A DNA stretch of 64,000 nt from Gemmatimonadaceae bacterium (GCA_025934775.1 JAICWO010000004.1:1-64000), one strand, 5' to 3'. Numbered from the stretch's first letter, positions 8,899-17,621 are shown. Numbers and translations are program-made. The notes: generated by a model not told the origin, from the sequence alone.

Positions 8899-9728
8899 CG
8901 TACCTCGGCCGCATCGCTCCCACACCGACCGGCGACATGCACGTCGGTCATGCGCGCACGTTCGTGACGGCGTACCGGCGCGCCGTCGACGCTGGCGGCG
9001 CCGTGGCGCTGCGCATCGACGACCTGGACCCGCTGCGCTGCCGCGCCGAACTTGCCCGGCGCGCTATTGAAGATCTCTCATGGCTCGGTGTGCGCTGGTC
9101 GAACGATCCGGTGTATCAGTCGCGGCGCCGCGCGTGCTACGTGGACGCCTGGCGCGCGTTGCGCGACGCCGGCGTGATCTATCCGAGCACGGTGTCGCGC
9201 AAGGAAATTCGCGATGCCGCACACGCGCCGCACGAGGAAGACGAGGTCGCGGAAAAGATCTTTCCGCCGGCGCTGCGGCCGCCGCCCGACACTGGACGAG
9301 ATCTCGACTCGCCCGCCGGCGTCGTGTGGCGATTCCGCGTCCCCGACGGAGACGTGATTCACTACATCGACGGCCGCTGCGGCCCGCAGGCGTTCACCGC
9401 CGGCGCGGATTTCGGCGATTTCATCGTCTGGCGCAAAGACGACGTACCCGCGTACGAGCTGGCCGTCGTCGCGGACGACATCGCGATGGGTATCACGGAA
9501 GTCGTACGCGGCGAAGACTTGCTGCGCTCCACCGCGCGGCAGATCCTGATCTATCGCGCGCTGAGCGCGGCGCCTCCGGCGTGGTACCACGTGCCCCTCG
9601 TGCGCGACGCCGTGGGCAAGCGACTGGCGAAACGCTGTCAACCGCTCTCGATTCGCGAATTGCGCGAGCGCGGTCTGACACCAGAGCAGGTGCTCGCGCT
9701 GGCGGAGGAGACGGCCGTCAGTCGCTGA
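8895..9728 (+). CDS. gluQ: Glutamyl-Q tRNA(Asp) synthetase
   Basis: The 277-residue protein is a truncated class I GluRS-like enzyme without an anticodon-binding domain, the usual GluQ-RS size. The HIGH-type motif is TPTGDMHVGHAR (about residues 9-20). RIDDLDPLRCR follows, and a KMSKS-like GKRLAKR lies near residues 240-246. GluQ-RS activates glutamate and attaches it to queuosine at position 34 of tRNA(Asp). The zinc-ligand cysteines seen in the E. coli enzyme (CxC after the YP motif) are absent here: the segment reads IYPSTVSRKEIRD. The GTG start overlaps the kinase stop. A queG relic lies 6.6 kb upstream. Identity is firm; retained specificity for queuosine is inferred. Confidence 0.9.
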   Translation: MTYLGRIAPTPTGDMHVGHARTFVTAYRRAVDAGGAVALRIDDLDPLRCRAELARRAIEDLSWLGVRWSNDPVYQSRRRACYVDAWRALRDAGVIYPSTVSRKEIRDAAHAPHEEDEVAEKIFPPALRPPPDTGRDLDSPAGVVWRFRVPDGDVIHYIDGRCGPQAFTAGADFGDFIVWRKDDVPAYELAVVADDIAMGITEVVRGEDLLRSTARQILIYRALSAAPPAWYHVPLVRDAVGKRLAKRCQPLSIRELRERGLTPEQVLALAEETAVSR

Positions 9729-9789
9729 TGCGTGCGAAGTGGCGAGCGCGCGGTTATCGTTGCGCTCGTCCATCACGCACCGCCATCCG

Positions 9790-11376
9790 ATGTCGCCAAC
9801 TCGCCGCCAAGCTCTCGCTCAACTCGCCGCGCTCGCGGCACTCCCGCTCACACGCTGGCCCGCGCTCGCCGACGATCCGCTCGACGGAACGATCGCCGAA
9901 TATCAGGCGGGACGGCGGCGCGGCGATTGGGCGGCCGAAGAGGTCACGCGACGCGCGCTCGACCGCTGTCGCGCCGAAGGCGCGCGCTGGCGCGCGATCG
10001 ATGCGCTCGACGAGAGCGGCGCCATCGCCGCCGCGCGCGCCTCCGACGCGCGCCTGCGTTCGGGGCGCGCGATCGGGCCGCTCGACGGTGTTCCAGTGTT
10101 CGCGAAAGCGATCTACGACGTCAACGGGCTGCCCACCACTGGATCGAACGCCGAATGGGCGCGACTGTTTCCCGATCCCGTGCGCCGCGACTCGCTCGAG
10201 GTGCGTCGCATGCGCGCGGCAGGCGCGGTGCTCCTGGGCAAGACCGCGGCAGATGACTTTGCATATCATGGAACTGGAACGAGCAGCTTCACGGGCCAGG
10301 TCCGCAATCCGCACGATCCGACGGCGACGCGCACGCCCGGCGGATCGAGCGCCGGATCGGCGGTCGCCGTGTCGGATGGAATGGCCTTCGCCGCGCTCGG
10401 CACCGATGACGGCGGCAGCAACCGGATCCCCGCGCAGTTCACCGGGATCGTCGGGATGAAGCCGAGCTTCGGCCTCGTGCCGCGCACTGGTGTGATTCCT
10501 ACCTGGCCCTACCTCGACACCCACGGTCCGCTCGCCCGGCACGTCGCCGATGCGGCGCTGCTGCTCGCGGCGGTCGCGGGAGCGGACTCGTCGGATCCGC
10601 TGTCGCGCAGCGACGCGTGGAACGCGACTCCGCTCGCCGCGTTGCGCGACGACGCATTGTCCGGCGTGCGCGTCGGCCTCGTCGAGTCGCACGTCCCGCG
10701 CGCGGAGATGAGCGCCGAGGCGATCGCGATGTGGGAGCGCGCCGTGCGCGACGTGCGCGCGACCGGAGCGATCGTCGACTCGTTCGAGCCGACGGTGAAT
10801 CGACTCACGTACCGCGATGCGTTCGAGTCCGCCGCGCGCGATCGCGGCGACGTGAACCCCGACCCCGACTCCCCGGCGCCAACCGCGAACGCGCTGTTCG
10901 CGTATTTCGCCGGCCGCACGAGCGACCCGCGCGCCGCGATCCGCCTTGGCTACGCGGCGTATCGAGGATTCTATGATGTGCTGCCGGCGACGTTCGCGGA
11001 CTGTGAACCGCTCTTCACGCAGCCGATGACGCATGATCCGGCCGGCGTCTCGTTCGCGCGGTCGCGCGCCGAGGTCGTATCGCGGCTCGCCGCCTCCATG
11101 CGCGACGCGGGCGTCGACGCGCTGATCTACCCGACGATGCCGTACAACGCGCCGAAGCTCGGCGAGAAGTGGCCGGACGTCCGCACGCCACTCGGTTTCG
11201 GCAACTGGCTCGGCCTGCCGGAAGTATCCGTGCCCGCGGGTCTCGGCGCGGACGGAATGCCGGCGCTCAATCTCTCCATGGTCGGAATGCCAGGGACGGA
11301 CGCCCGCGTGCTCGCGCTGGCGCATGCGTACGAGCGTCAATCGCGCCGTTTCGTCGCGCCCCCGCCGACCGCGTAG
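9790..11376 (+). CDS. Exported amidase-signature hydrolase
   Basis: The 528-residue protein has the Ser-cisSer-Lys triad of the amidase signature family: K106 in VFAKAIYD, GGSSAGSA at 185-192, and nucleophile S210 in TDDGGSNRIPA. The N-terminus MSPTRRQALAQLAALAALPL resembles a Tat signal peptide (TRRQ plus a hydrophobic run), so the enzyme is probably exported folded. I chose the ATG at 9790 for this reason; an in-frame start at 9739 would bury the signal. It hydrolyses an amide or related bond, substrate unknown. The signal peptide and the lack of gatB/gatC nearby argue against GatA of the tRNA amidotransferase. Confidence 0.88.
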   Translation: MSPTRRQALAQLAALAALPLTRWPALADDPLDGTIAEYQAGRRRGDWAAEEVTRRALDRCRAEGARWRAIDALDESGAIAAARASDARLRSGRAIGPLDGVPVFAKAIYDVNGLPTTGSNAEWARLFPDPVRRDSLEVRRMRAAGAVLLGKTAADDFAYHGTGTSSFTGQVRNPHDPTATRTPGGSSAGSAVAVSDGMAFAALGTDDGGSNRIPAQFTGIVGMKPSFGLVPRTGVIPTWPYLDTHGPLARHVADAALLLAAVAGADSSDPLSRSDAWNATPLAALRDDALSGVRVGLVESHVPRAEMSAEAIAMWERAVRDVRATGAIVDSFEPTVNRLTYRDAFESAARDRGDVNPDPDSPAPTANALFAYFAGRTSDPRAAIRLGYAAYRGFYDVLPATFADCEPLFTQPMTHDPAGVSFARSRAEVVSRLAASMRDAGVDALIYPTMPYNAPKLGEKWPDVRTPLGFGNWLGLPEVSVPAGLGADGMPALNLSMVGMPGTDARVLALAHAYERQSRRFVAPPPTA

Positions 11377-11400
11377 CGTCAGCGGCGGCGCGAAGCGGGG

Positions 11401-11662
11401 CCTCCTAAACGGGTCATCCCGAGCGAAGGCGCGCAGCGCATCCTCCTAAACGCTCATCCCGAGCGAAGGCGCGCAGCGCCGAAGTCGAGGGATCTACTAT
11501 CCCGGGTCGCTGCGCGTGCATCGCGCACCGGACGCGAGATCCCTCGACTCCCTCGCTTCGCTCGGTCGCTCGGGATGACAACGCAGGGGTATCGCTCCGC
11601 GCCTTTGCTCGGGATGACAACGCAGGGGTATCGCTCGGCGCCTCCGCTCGGGATGACAACGT
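11401..11662. repeat. Intergenic repeat block: 41-bp and 39-bp direct repeats around a large inverted repeat
   Basis: This block fills most of the 411-bp gap 11377-11787. Two direct copies begin with CCTCCTAAACG at 11401 and 11442 (41-bp spacing), and each contains TCATCCCGAGCGAAGGCGCG. Three direct copies begin CGGGATGACAACG at 11571, 11610 and 11649 (39-bp spacing; the first two continue CAGGGGTATCGCTC). The region 11453-11495 pairs as an inverted repeat with 11537-11580: TCATCCCGAGCG on one side, CGCTCGGGATGA on the other, with GTCGAGGGATCT and AGATCCCTCGAC as inner arms. The same family recurs at 48974-49073 and 51194-51231. Short open frames across this block are repeat translations, not genes. 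Confidence 0.85.
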
Positions 11663-11787
11663 CGCTACGGCCCGTACATGACGGTGGTCGAAGTCGAGTT
11701 CTGGTGATATTATCTCTCGCATCGCCACCGCGTCAGCCCCGCCGCACCGGCTCGGCGCGACCACCGCATCCCGCGAGGCCGCTCTCC

Positions 11788-13320
11788 ATGACACGCATCG
11801 CGCTCGCCGCTCTCATCGCGTTCGCCGCAGGCGCCCAGGCGCAGGCGGTCGCGCCGCAGGCATCGGCGGCAATGACCGCCGAGCAGGATCACGATTTGAT
11901 GATGAGAGCACTGGGAATTCGGAAGCTGCGGCCAGGCCCCAGCGGCAACGAGTCGGCCCCGAATCACGCGAACTACGACGAAGCGACCGCCACGCCATAC
12001 CCCAACCTCCCGGACGCCCTGACGCTCAGGAACGGGCAGCGCGTGACGACGGCCGAGCAGTGGTGGAAGGAGCGCCGCCCCGAGATCGTGGAGGACTTCG
12101 AGCGCGAAGTGTACGGCCGCGTCCCGAAGACGGTGCCGGCGGTGCATTGGCAGGTGGTCGTCACGGATCGCGAGATGCTCGGCTTCACGCCCGTCGTCGC
12201 GAAGCAGCTCGTCGGCCACGCCGACAACTCGGCCGACCCGGCGATCGCCGTCGACATCAAGATGACGGTCGTGGTGCCGGCGAACGCGCGCGGACCTGTG
12301 CCGCTGCTCATGATGTTCGGCCGCGCCGCGCTCCCCGCGCCCGCGCAGCCGCCGGAAGAGGATCTGGCGCGGATCAACGCGGTGGTAAAGCAAATACTCA
12401 TTGAAAAAGACTCATCACTGCGCGCCGTGTTCGATCGCTACCCGGCGTACGAGCCCGTCACGCGGGCGGCGCAAAATCCGTTCGCGTTCCTCCAGCCGCA
12501 GACGCCGGGCGGCGATCCGCCCACCACGGCGCAGCTCATCGCCGACGGCTGGGGCTACGCGTACATCGATCCGGCGAGCATCCAAGCGGACAACGGCGCC
12601 GGACTGACACGCGGCATCATCGGGCTCACGAACCTGGGACACCCGCGCAAGCCGGACGATTGGGGCGCCCTCCGTGCGTGGGCGTGGGGCGCTGCGCGCG
12701 GACTCGATTATCTCGAGGCCGATCCCGCCGTCGACGCCAAGCACGTCGGCATCGAAGGCGTGTCACGCTACGGCAAAGCGGCGCTCGTGACGCTCGCGTT
12801 CGAGCCGCGCTTCGCCATGGGACTCATCGGTTCGTCCGGGAAAGGCGGCGCGACGTTGCACCGGCGGAATTTCGGCGAGGCGGTCGAGAGCCTCGCCGGC
12901 ACCGGCGAATATCACTGGATGGCCGGCAACTACCTGAAGTATGCGGCCGACGACGCGACGTTCGGCCGCAAGACGGCGGCCGATCTGCCCGTCGATTCGC
13001 ACGAGCTCATCGCCCTCTGCGCCCCGCGCCTCACGTTCATCAGCTACGGCATTCCAGAGAAGGGCGACGCGAAGTGGCTCGACCATGAAGGGAGCTTCAT
13101 GGCCACCGTCGCCGCGCAGCCGGTCTTTCGTCTCCTCGGCGCGAAGGGGCTCGGCGTATCGGACGACTATCACGACGCAAAGATGCCGCCGGTCAATGTC
13201 GGACTGCTCGACGGACAACTCGCATGGCGACAGCACGACGGCGGCCACACCGACGCGCCGAACGTGAAGTATTTCATCAAATGGGCCGACGGCTTCATCG
13301 GACACTCGGCGCGGCGGTAG
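11788..13320 (+). CDS. Secreted CE15-like esterase (glucuronoyl esterase family)
   Basis: The 510-residue protein has a signal peptide (RIALAALIAFAAGAQAQA) and an alpha/beta-hydrolase core. The nucleophile elbow GVSRYGKAAL has Ser at 326, and the catalytic His lies in HDGGHT (His487). The GxSRxGK elbow is typical of CE15 glucuronoyl methyl esterases, which cut ester links between lignin and glucuronoxylan; fungal members have Cys before Ser, while many bacterial ones, like this one, have another residue (Val). The 300s segment (LRAWAWGAARGLDYLEADPA) and RNFGEAVESL also fit the family. The ATG at 11788 directly precedes the signal peptide. Codons around 12382-12420 are unusually AT-rich. Substrate is inferred from family. 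Confidence 0.8.
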   Translation: MTRIALAALIAFAAGAQAQAVAPQASAAMTAEQDHDLMMRALGIRKLRPGPSGNESAPNHANYDEATATPYPNLPDALTLRNGQRVTTAEQWWKERRPEIVEDFEREVYGRVPKTVPAVHWQVVVTDREMLGFTPVVAKQLVGHADNSADPAIAVDIKMTVVVPANARGPVPLLMMFGRAALPAPAQPPEEDLARINAVVKQILIEKDSSLRAVFDRYPAYEPVTRAAQNPFAFLQPQTPGGDPPTTAQLIADGWGYAYIDPASIQADNGAGLTRGIIGLTNLGHPRKPDDWGALRAWAWGAARGLDYLEADPAVDAKHVGIEGVSRYGKAALVTLAFEPRFAMGLIGSSGKGGATLHRRNFGEAVESLAGTGEYHWMAGNYLKYAADDATFGRKTAADLPVDSHELIALCAPRLTFISYGIPEKGDAKWLDHEGSFMATVAAQPVFRLLGAKGLGVSDDYHDAKMPPVNVGLLDGQLAWRQHDGGHTDAPNVKYFIKWADGFIGHSARR

Positions 13321-13330
13321 TATCGCCGCG
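13310..13330. terminator. Hairpin between convergent genes
   Basis: A 7-bp perfect stem (CGCGGCG 13310-13316 with CGCCGCG 13324-13330) encloses a 7-nt loop. It covers the esterase stop codon and abuts the stop of the convergent MFS gene at 13331. There is no T-tract, so intrinsic termination is uncertain. Confidence 0.4.
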
Positions 13331-14890
13331 TCAATCGACCGCGATCTCGACCTCGACGCCGGGCGTGCCGCTCCGCAGCAGCAGCACGAGCGGCAACCCG
13401 ATGAAGAAGAGCGTCGAGACGAGCACGAACACGTGGTTGTACGCGAGCACCGCCGCCTGACGCGTGATCAATCCGTCAATGATTCGCATGGCTTGCTGCC
13501 GCGCGGTAAATGCGTCGGCGCCTTGGCCCATCATCCCTGCCGCGATCCGATCGAGCGACTGACGCCCGAGCGCGGTGGCGCCCGCGTCCGCGGAGAGAAT
13601 CGAGTGGTAGCGCACCGTGCTCGAGGTGAGGATCGTTGCCGCCGCGGCGATGCCGACGCTGCCCATCACCTGGCGCACGACGTTGTACAGGCCCGTCGCC
13701 GCCGTCATGCGCGGCTTTGGAATCGTGGACAGCGCGGCCGTGCTCAACGAGACGAAGATCAAGCTGAAGCCGACGCCTTGCCACAACTGCGGCCAGAAGA
13801 GATCCCAGAAGCCCACGTCGGTCGTGAGCATCGACATCGTGTAGAAGCCGTAGCCGGTGATGAGCAAGCCGCTCCCGACCAGCACGCGAGGACCGAGCCG
13901 ATTGTAGAACCGCCCGGCGATCGGCATCAACACACCCATCGCCACGCTGCGCGGCATGAGCGTGATGCCCGACTGCATCGCGTTGAATCCGAGCAGGTTC
14001 TGAAGAAAGACCGGCAGCAGAAAGAGACTGCCGTTGAGCGCGAGCCCGAGTACGCCGCCGAGCGCGGTCGCGGAGCTGAAGGATAGGTTTCTGAGAATTC
14101 TCAAGTTCACCGCGGGCTTCGCCGCGGTGAGCTCGCGCCAGATGAAGAGCGCCATGCCGACCGTCGCGGTCACCGCGAGGCGCACGATGTAGCTCGACTG
14201 GAACCAGTCGTTCTGCTGCCCTTCCTCGAGCATGAGCTGGAGCGCGCCGAGGCCGATGACGAGCAGGCCAAGCCCCACCCAATCGATGTAGCCCTTCTCG
14301 CGGATCAGGTACGGCGGATCTTCGATGAAGCGCGTGACGAGCATCAGATTCATCACGCCGATCGGTACGTTGATGTAGAAGATCCACGGCCACGAGTACT
14401 GATCGGTGATCCAGCCGCCGAGCGTCGGGCCGAACGCGGGGGCGAGCACGGCGCCGAGGCCGTAGATGCCCATCGCGATCCCCTGCTCCTCGGGCGGAAA
14501 GCTCTCGCGCAGGATGGCCTGCGACACCGTGAGCAGCACGCCGCCGCCAAAGCCTTGAATGATGCGGAAGACGACCATAGTGCCGAGCGAGTGCGCGAGC
14601 CCGCACGCCATCGAGGCGCCGGTGAACAGCATCACGCTCGTCATGTAGAACCGCTTGCGGCCAAAGCGCGCCGCGAGCAGACCGGTGATCGGCATGACGA
14701 TCACCTGCGCGAGAATGTAGGAGGTCACCACCCACGTGATCTCCTCGATCGTGGCGCCGAGCGTGCCGGACATGTCGGGCAGCGCGACGTTGACGATGCT
14801 CGAGTCGAGCACCGCCATGATCGTCCCCGTCATCACCGTCCCGGCGATGATCCACTTGTGCGATGCTTCGCGCGGCGGCGGGTGCGTCAT
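13331..14890 (-). CDS. DHA2-family (EmrB/QacA-type) multidrug efflux MFS transporter
   Basis: The 519-residue protein shows the 14-helix DHA2 pattern. It has the motif AVLDSSIVNVALPDM in helix 1 (proton-relay Asp), the loop 2-3 motif GLLAARFGRKRFY (motif A), and motif C-like GLGAVLAPAFGPTLGG in helix 5. It would export hydrophobic drugs by proton antiport. EmrB pumps often work with an EmrA adaptor, but none is encoded here. Its ATG overlaps the TetR stop by four bases (ATGA), so the two form an operon read from the palindromic promoter region near 15552. AT-rich codons cluster near 14083-14110. Confidence 0.93.
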   Translation of the reverse strand: MTHPPPREASHKWIIAGTVMTGTIMAVLDSSIVNVALPDMSGTLGATIEEITWVVTSYILAQVIVMPITGLLAARFGRKRFYMTSVMLFTGASMACGLAHSLGTMVVFRIIQGFGGGVLLTVSQAILRESFPPEEQGIAMGIYGLGAVLAPAFGPTLGGWITDQYSWPWIFYINVPIGVMNLMLVTRFIEDPPYLIREKGYIDWVGLGLLVIGLGALQLMLEEGQQNDWFQSSYIVRLAVTATVGMALFIWRELTAAKPAVNLRILRNLSFSSATALGGVLGLALNGSLFLLPVFLQNLLGFNAMQSGITLMPRSVAMGVLMPIAGRFYNRLGPRVLVGSGLLITGYGFYTMSMLTTDVGFWDLFWPQLWQGVGFSLIFVSLSTAALSTIPKPRMTAATGLYNVVRQVMGSVGIAAAATILTSSTVRYHSILSADAGATALGRQSLDRIAAGMMGQGADAFTARQQAMRIIDGLITRQAAVLAYNHVFVLVSTLFFIGLPLVLLLRSGTPGVEVEIAVD

Positions 14891-15531
14891 CTGCGCGGTC
14901 GGAGTCCGGCGAGCATGAACTCGACGGCGGCGTCGATCAGTCGCTCTCCGTCGATGCGCAGCCCTGGAACGGCCGTCGCGTGCCGCTGCCAGATGAGCTG
15001 CCCCATGAGCCCCGTGAGCATCACGCGCGCGGCGACCTCGGCGTCCACGTCATCGCGAAACTCTCCGGACGCGCGCCCTTCGTCGACGATGCGCGCGATG
15101 AGCCGCCATCCTTTCATCGGGCCGCTGGCGAGCCAGCGTCGATAGACGTCGGGCGCTTCGTTCGCCGTCGCCTGGAGAAGCAGCAGCACGTCGATGCGCG
15201 CCGGATCATTGCCGCCAAACGCGCGGCGGAAGAGCACGCGCAGCCGCGCCGAGGCCGATCCGGGCTCGTCGCGCAATGCCTGCTCGAGTCGCCCGAAGGC
15301 GCGCTCCTGATACTCCTCGAGCGCGCGGAGCAGGAGATCTTCCTTATTAGCGAAGTAGTGATAGAGGGCGCCCTTCGTGACGCCGGCGGCCGCCGCGACT
15401 TCGTCGAGCCGGGTATTTCGATACCCGCGTGCGGCGAACACGCGGAGCGCCGCCTCGAGCAGCTCCTGCGGTCGCTCCTCGGGCCGGCGCTCCCATCGCA
15501 GCGTCTTGGCCTTCCTCGCGTGCACGGACAT
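14887..15531 (-). CDS. TetR/AcrR-family transcriptional regulator
   Basis: The 214-residue protein has an N-terminal TetR helix-turn-helix: ELLEAALRVFAARGYRNTRL, then EVAAAAGVTKGALYHYFANK. A ligand-binding all-helical region follows. TetR repressors release DNA when a drug binds. I chose the ATG at 15531: it lies 21 bp downstream of a perfect 9-4-9 palindrome that contains the -10 box, whereas the in-frame ATG at 15609 would place the promoter inside the gene. It is the first gene of an operon with the EmrB-type pump (ATGA overlap) and probably represses that operon; control of the second pump gene upstream is possible but unproven. Confidence 0.93.
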   Translation of the reverse strand: MSVHARKAKTLRWERRPEERPQELLEAALRVFAARGYRNTRLDEVAAAAGVTKGALYHYFANKEDLLLRALEEYQERAFGRLEQALRDEPGSASARLRVLFRRAFGGNDPARIDVLLLLQATANEAPDVYRRWLASGPMKGWRLIARIVDEGRASGEFRDDVDAEVAARVMLTGLMGQLIWQRHATAVPGLRIDGERLIDAAVEFMLAGLRPRR

Positions 15532-15551
15532 CCCGTCGCTCCTCCGCGCAG

Positions 15552-15573
15552 TATTATACCCTGCGGTATAATA
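15552..15573. promoter_or_regulatory. TetR operator overlapping the promoter
   Basis: This is a perfect inverted repeat: TATTATACC at 15552-15560 and GGTATAATA at 15565-15573, with a 4-nt centre. Each arm holds a consensus TATAAT (15567-15572 on plus, 15554-15559 on minus). The minus-strand box would place a transcription start about 15-17 nt upstream of the TetR ATG. Such AT-rich symmetry in high-GC DNA, directly before a TetR gene, is the expected form of an autorepression site. Confidence 0.8.
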
Positions 15574-15605
15574 TATGTCGTTCGCGATCGGCGGTGGATA
15601 CGAGC

Positions 15606-17621
15606 TCAACCCACGCGGCGCAATTGCGTGCGTTCGACGTTAGGAATGATGCGCGCCGCGGCGTCGCGCAGATACGCGGCGACGTCGGCCGATTCCTCGG
15701 GCTTCCACTCCACGGCCAGCTCGGCGAGATGCTCGCGCCGCGCCCGACGCAAATGCTCGAGCGTTTCGCATCCCGCGTCGGTGAGCGCGACGGGCTGCCC
15801 TGCATCGATCAACCCACGCTGCCGCAGTTCCGCGAGGGCCGCGTCGACGCGGTCCGCCGAAACGCCGACACGCCGGCCTTGATCCACCGGATCGGTCGCG
15901 GGCTCGCGCTCCATGCGAACGAGCAAATATGCCGCGAGCGGCGTGAGCGATTCTCCCGCGCGCTCGACGATCGCCGCGATGTGCCGGCGCTGAACGTCGC
16001 GGTCGGCGAGATGCGCGAGCGCGGCGTATAGCTGAGCCGCCACGGCGCCCACGTCCGACGGACGCGCGAATGCCTCGCCGGCTTCTTGGCCCGGAGCAGC
16101 CGCGCTCGCGGCGACCGTGGTACGCAGCGGCTGCTCGGGAATGAACCAGCACACGATGAACCCCACGGCCGACACCACGGCGGCCAAAATGAACACGAAG
16201 TCGAGCGCGTTGGTCACGGCGCCGGCGTACGCGGCTCGCATCGTCGGCGACATGCGCGCGAGCGTCTGCATGCTCAAGCCGCCGATCGACGCCGGTGCGG
16301 CGGACGACGGAGGAAGCAGACGCGCGAGATCCGCCGCCAATCGGCTCGCGAACACCGCGCCCAGGATGGCGGTGCCGAGCGATCCCCCGACCAACCGAAA
16401 GAGCGTCGCGCCCGACGTGGCGACGCCGAGGTCGCGATAGTCGACGTCGTTCTGCACCGCGATCACGAGCACCTGCATCACCATCCCGAGTCCCACGCCC
16501 AAGATGAGGAGGTACGACGACGACGCGAGATTGGAGCTCTGCGTGGACAAGCGTCCGAGCAGCGCGAGCCCCAGCGTCATCACGAGCGTGCCGGCGATTG
16601 GAAAAGTCTTATAGCGTCCCGATTTGCTGATGAGCTGCCCGGAAAGAATCGATGTCGCGAGCATGCCGACCATCATCGGCAGCATCTGCAGCCCCGACGC
16701 GGTGGGACTCACGCCGCGCACGACTTGCAGATAGAGCGGGAAGTACGTGACGGAACCAAACAGCGCGAAGCCGACGATCAGGCCGACGATCGACGTGAGC
16801 GAGAACGTCTGTCCGCGAAAGAGCCTGAGCGGCAACACCGGCTCCGACGCGTGTCGCTCGGCGAAGATGAACCCGACGAGCGCGATGATCGCCACGGCGA
16901 TCATGCCGAGTACGATCGGCGACGTCCATGCGTACGACGTCCCGCCGACGTCGGCGAGGATGGTGACGACGCTCAGCACGACCGCGAGCAGCGCGGCGCC
17001 TGTGTAGTCGATCGCGTGGCGCACGCGCTGCGCTTGCGCCGGCAGCGTCGACGCGAGCACGACCATCGCCGCGATGCCGAGCGGCAGATTGACGTAGAAG
17101 ATCCAGCGCCAGCTGAGATGCGTGGTGAAGTAGCCGCCGAGCAGCGGACCGGCGATGCTCGCCAAGCCGTACACCGCGCCGAAAATTCCCTGGTAGCGGC
17201 CACGGTCGCGCGGCGGCACGATGTCGCCGACGACTGCCTGCGTCGTGACCGTGAGCCCGCCGCCGCCCAGCCCCTGCAGCGCACGACAGAGAATGAGCTC
17301 CGTCATCGTGCGGCTCAGCCCGCAGAGCGCCGACCCAATGAGAAAGAGCGCGACCGCGGACTGCAGCACGATACGGCGGCCATAGAGGTCGCCGAGCTTG
17401 CCGTAGATCGGCGTGACGATCGTCTGCGCGAGTAGATAGCCTGTCACCACCCACGCGAGATGCTCGAGTCCACCGAGCTCGCTGACAATGGTCGGCAGCG
17501 CGGTCGCGACGATGGTGGAATCCAGCGCCGCGAGCAGCATCGCGAGCACCAGTCCGCTGAACGCGATGAGGACTCTACGGTGCTCGAGCGGCGCGGGCGT
17601 GACGAGTTCGTTTGACGTCAT
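15606..17621 (-). CDS. DHA2-family MFS efflux transporter fused to a C-terminal winged-helix domain
   Basis: The protein has about 671 residues. Residues 1-500 form a 14-helix drug-exporter core, with MLLAALDSTIVATALPTI (helix 1), GKLGDLYGRRIVL (motif A, about 74-86) and a motif C-like segment near 150-163. Residues 523-671 are soluble. They contain ESLTPLAAYLLVRME, then VSADRVDAALAELRQRGLID, then QPVALTDAGCETLEHL, which reads as a MarR-like winged helix with recognition helix and wing. The whole thus looks like an exporter carrying a cytoplasmic DNA- or effector-binding domain. The ATG at 17621 matches the family start; an in-frame ATG at 17636 is possible. It lies upstream of tetR on the same strand. 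Confidence 0.88.
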   Translation of the reverse strand: MTSNELVTPAPLEHRRVLIAFSGLVLAMLLAALDSTIVATALPTIVSELGGLEHLAWVVTGYLLAQTIVTPIYGKLGDLYGRRIVLQSAVALFLIGSALCGLSRTMTELILCRALQGLGGGGLTVTTQAVVGDIVPPRDRGRYQGIFGAVYGLASIAGPLLGGYFTTHLSWRWIFYVNLPLGIAAMVVLASTLPAQAQRVRHAIDYTGAALLAVVLSVVTILADVGGTSYAWTSPIVLGMIAVAIIALVGFIFAERHASEPVLPLRLFRGQTFSLTSIVGLIVGFALFGSVTYFPLYLQVVRGVSPTASGLQMLPMMVGMLATSILSGQLISKSGRYKTFPIAGTLVMTLGLALLGRLSTQSSNLASSSYLLILGVGLGMVMQVLVIAVQNDVDYRDLGVATSGATLFRLVGGSLGTAILGAVFASRLAADLARLLPPSSAAPASIGGLSMQTLARMSPTMRAAYAGAVTNALDFVFILAAVVSAVGFIVCWFIPEQPLRTTVAASAAAPGQEAGEAFARPSDVGAVAAQLYAALAHLADRDVQRRHIAAIVERAGESLTPLAAYLLVRMEREPATDPVDQGRRVGVSADRVDAALAELRQRGLIDAGQPVALTDAGCETLEHLRRARREHLAELAVEWKPEESADVAAYLRDAAARIIPNVERTQLRRVG

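Noticed and set aside
9790-11376. GatA subunit of Asp/Glu-tRNA amidotransferase
   Set aside because: A Tat-like signal peptide and the absence of gatB and gatC nearby point to an exported amidase.
11401-11662. CRISPR array
   Set aside because: Repeats are adjacent 39-41-bp units without unique spacers, there are no cas genes, and palindromes match elements elsewhere in the window.
11575-11787. N-terminal extension of the esterase through the repeat block
   Set aside because: The translated repeats are not conserved protein, and a signal peptide begins at the ATG at 11788.
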